From Bacteroidales bacterium (GTDB lineage Bacteria > Bacteroidota > Bacteroidia > Bacteroidales > UBA7960), in the NCBI GenBank assembly GCA_007132865.1, contig SLNU01000043.1, positions 1 to 6,356 of the forward strand: DNA of 6,356 nt. Reading direction: 5' to 3'. The position numbers and the translations under genes are program-made. Shown here one piece after another: positions 5,354 to 6,356 of this stretch (position 1 is its first letter; each line of letters starts with the position of its first letter). The notes under the pieces were generated by a model that did not search any database, was not told where the DNA came from, and worked only from the letters and a program-made list of their open reading frames with translations.

Positions 5354-6349
5354 AGTCCATTAACCGTTTCGGGTTCACCCCATGTGCATACTGACCAGTC
5401 GGTGAGCAAGGTCATGTATGGCGTGGTCTATTCGCTGATTCCGGCCATGCTGGTGTCTTTTTATTTCTTCGGACTGGCTGCCATACTGGTGACCCTGACT
5501 GCCGTGGTGTCCTGCCTGGCCTTCGAATATGTCATACAAAAATACCTGATCAAGGGTCCCACCACGATCGGCGACGGTTCCGCCGTCATCACCGGTATCC
5601 TTTTGGCGTTCAACGTGCCTTCCAGCCTGCCGCTCGGCATGGTGGTCATCGGCTCGGCCGTGGCCATCGGGATGGCTAAGATGACGTTTGGCGGACTGGG
5701 AAAAAATCCATTTAACCCGGCCCTGGTGGGAAGGGTGTTTTTGATGATCTCGTTCCCGGTGCAAATGACCAGCTGGCCCAGGCCCACCGCCTTCAGCACC
5801 CAGCTGACCGATGTGGTGACGGGTCCTACTCCGCTGGACGTCCTGAAAGGCGGTTTGGCACGGGGTGAGAGCGTCAGTGAAATCATGCCGCAGATTCCGG
5901 AATATGTGAACCTGCTGATGGGCAATATGGGGGGCTCGATCGGGGAGATCTCGGCCCTGGCATTGATCATTGGCGGAATCTATATGCTGATCAAAAAAAT
6001 CATCACCTGGCATATTCCGGTGGCCTATCTGGGGTCGGTGGTCATTTTCTCCGGCATTTTCTGGCTGATTGATCCGACCTATTACGTGGACCCGCTGTTT
6101 CATCTGATTACTGGCGGACTCATGCTGGGGGCCCTATACATGGCCACCGACATGGTCACAAGTCCGATGTCCCCCACCGGCATGCTCATATTTGGAGTCG
6201 GATGCGGGGTGCTGACCATGGTGATCCGGCTGTTTGGCGCCTATCCGGAAGGGGTCTCGTTTGCGATACTGATTATGAATGCATTTGTACCCTTGATCAA
6301 CCGGGGTTTTAAACCCAAGCGATTTGGAGAGGAGGTGAAACATGGCTAA
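5351..6349 (+). CDS. rnfD: Ion-translocating ferredoxin:NAD oxidoreductase subunit D
   Basis: RnfD is an integral membrane subunit, homologous to NqrB of the Na+-pumping NADH:quinone oxidoreductase. It carries a covalently bound FMN and forms part of the ion path. The 332-residue product has about nine or ten hydrophobic segments, including residues 23-60 (two), 76-109, 124-138, 200-216, 221-240, 250-268, 276-292 and 299-317. Family hallmarks are GDGSAVITGILLAFNVP near residues 74-90, GGLGKNPFNPALVGRVF at 114-130 and DMVTSPMSPTG at 267-277. The predicted flavin-accepting threonine is Thr160 in DVVTGPTPL, where most relatives have Ala in place of Pro159. The ATG at 5351 begins the usual short soluble leader (SPHVHTDQSVSKVMYGV). 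The stop overlaps the next gene by 8 bp, implying translational coupling. Confidence 0.95.
   Translation: MSPLTVSGSPHVHTDQSVSKVMYGVVYSLIPAMLVSFYFFGLAAILVTLTAVVSCLAFEYVIQKYLIKGPTTIGDGSAVITGILLAFNVPSSLPLGMVVIGSAVAIGMAKMTFGGLGKNPFNPALVGRVFLMISFPVQMTSWPRPTAFSTQLTDVVTGPTPLDVLKGGLARGESVSEIMPQIPEYVNLLMGNMGGSIGEISALALIIGGIYMLIKKIITWHIPVAYLGSVVIFSGIFWLIDPTYYVDPLFHLITGGLMLGALYMATDMVTSPMSPTGMLIFGVGCGVLTMVIRLFGAYPEGVSFAILIMNAFVPLINRGFKPKRFGEEVKHG
6330..6335 (+). promoter_or_regulatory. Strong Shine-Dalgarno site for the gene after rnfD
   Basis: AGGAGG lies six bases before the ATG at 6342, within the end of rnfD. It is the only consensus ribosome site at ideal spacing in the window, and it fixes the start of the next gene inside rnfD. 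Confidence 0.7.
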
Positions 6350-6356
6350 GAAAGAA
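6342..6356 (+). CDS. rnfG: First codons of the next rnf gene, probably rnfG (runs off right edge)
   Basis: Only MAKKE is visible. The ATG overlaps the rnfD stop by 8 bp in another frame and is preceded by AGGAGG at good spacing, so a gene clearly starts here. Identification as rnfG, the subunit with a covalent FMN facing the far side of the membrane, rests on the conserved rnf gene order B-C-D-G-E-A and not on the five residues. Confidence 0.65.

Noticed and set aside
5375..6103. 242-codon minus-strand frame antisense to rnfD
   Set aside because: Its composition is dominated by His, Gln, Asp and Arg, as expected from reversing hydrophobic codons of a membrane protein; no family resemblance.
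1..6356. Mobile element, tRNA or rRNA, or phage-related sequence
   Set aside because: No transposase, integrase, tRNA cloverleaf, rRNA-like stretch or terminal inverted repeats were recognised; gene content and order are those of ordinary chromosomal metabolism.

Overview
The window looks like chromosomal core-metabolism DNA from a member of the Bacteroidota. Three things point there: perfect TAnnTTTG promoter -7 boxes sit in the gaps upstream of four transcription units, most genes lack a Shine-Dalgarno sequence, and the window carries the long three-domain form of IspG and a multi-cluster RnfB. Base composition in genes is moderately GC-rich and the gaps are clearly more AT-rich. Genus cannot be told from this sequence.

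Layout. Positions 1-413 (minus) hold the N-terminal part of a TrkA-type potassium-uptake regulator that runs off the left edge. Positions 506-2326 (minus) hold a long-form ispG, the iron-sulfur enzyme of the MEP isoprenoid pathway. A 111-bp divergent gap with one predicted promoter per strand separates ispG from rseC (2438-2866, plus). After a 250-bp AT-rich gap with several dyads, a tandem direct repeat and a promoter box, the rnf operon starts: rnfB (3117-3992), rnfC (4003-5331), rnfD (5351-6349) and the first codons of the next gene, almost certainly rnfG (from 6342).

How the genes work together. Rnf is a membrane complex that couples electron exchange between ferredoxin and NAD(H) to Na+ or H+ movement. 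RnfB receives ferredoxin electrons through a chain of [4Fe-4S] clusters, RnfC carries the NAD(H)/FMN site, and RnfD and RnfG carry covalent FMN. RseC is a small membrane protein that accompanies Rnf/Rsx operons. IspG needs low-potential electrons, usually from ferredoxin or flavodoxin, so its divergent placement beside Rnf is functionally suggestive but not proven to be meaningful.

No undescribed system is evident. The points worth a second look are small: an in-frame 24-bp minisatellite plus an alternating CG tract in the ispG linker, a degraded nucleotide-binding motif in TrkA, a Pro in the predicted RnfD flavinylation motif, a 17-bp direct repeat on the rnfB promoter, a near-identical SD-less leader before rnfC and rnfD, and start-site choices for ispG and rnfB that differ from the longest reading frames.
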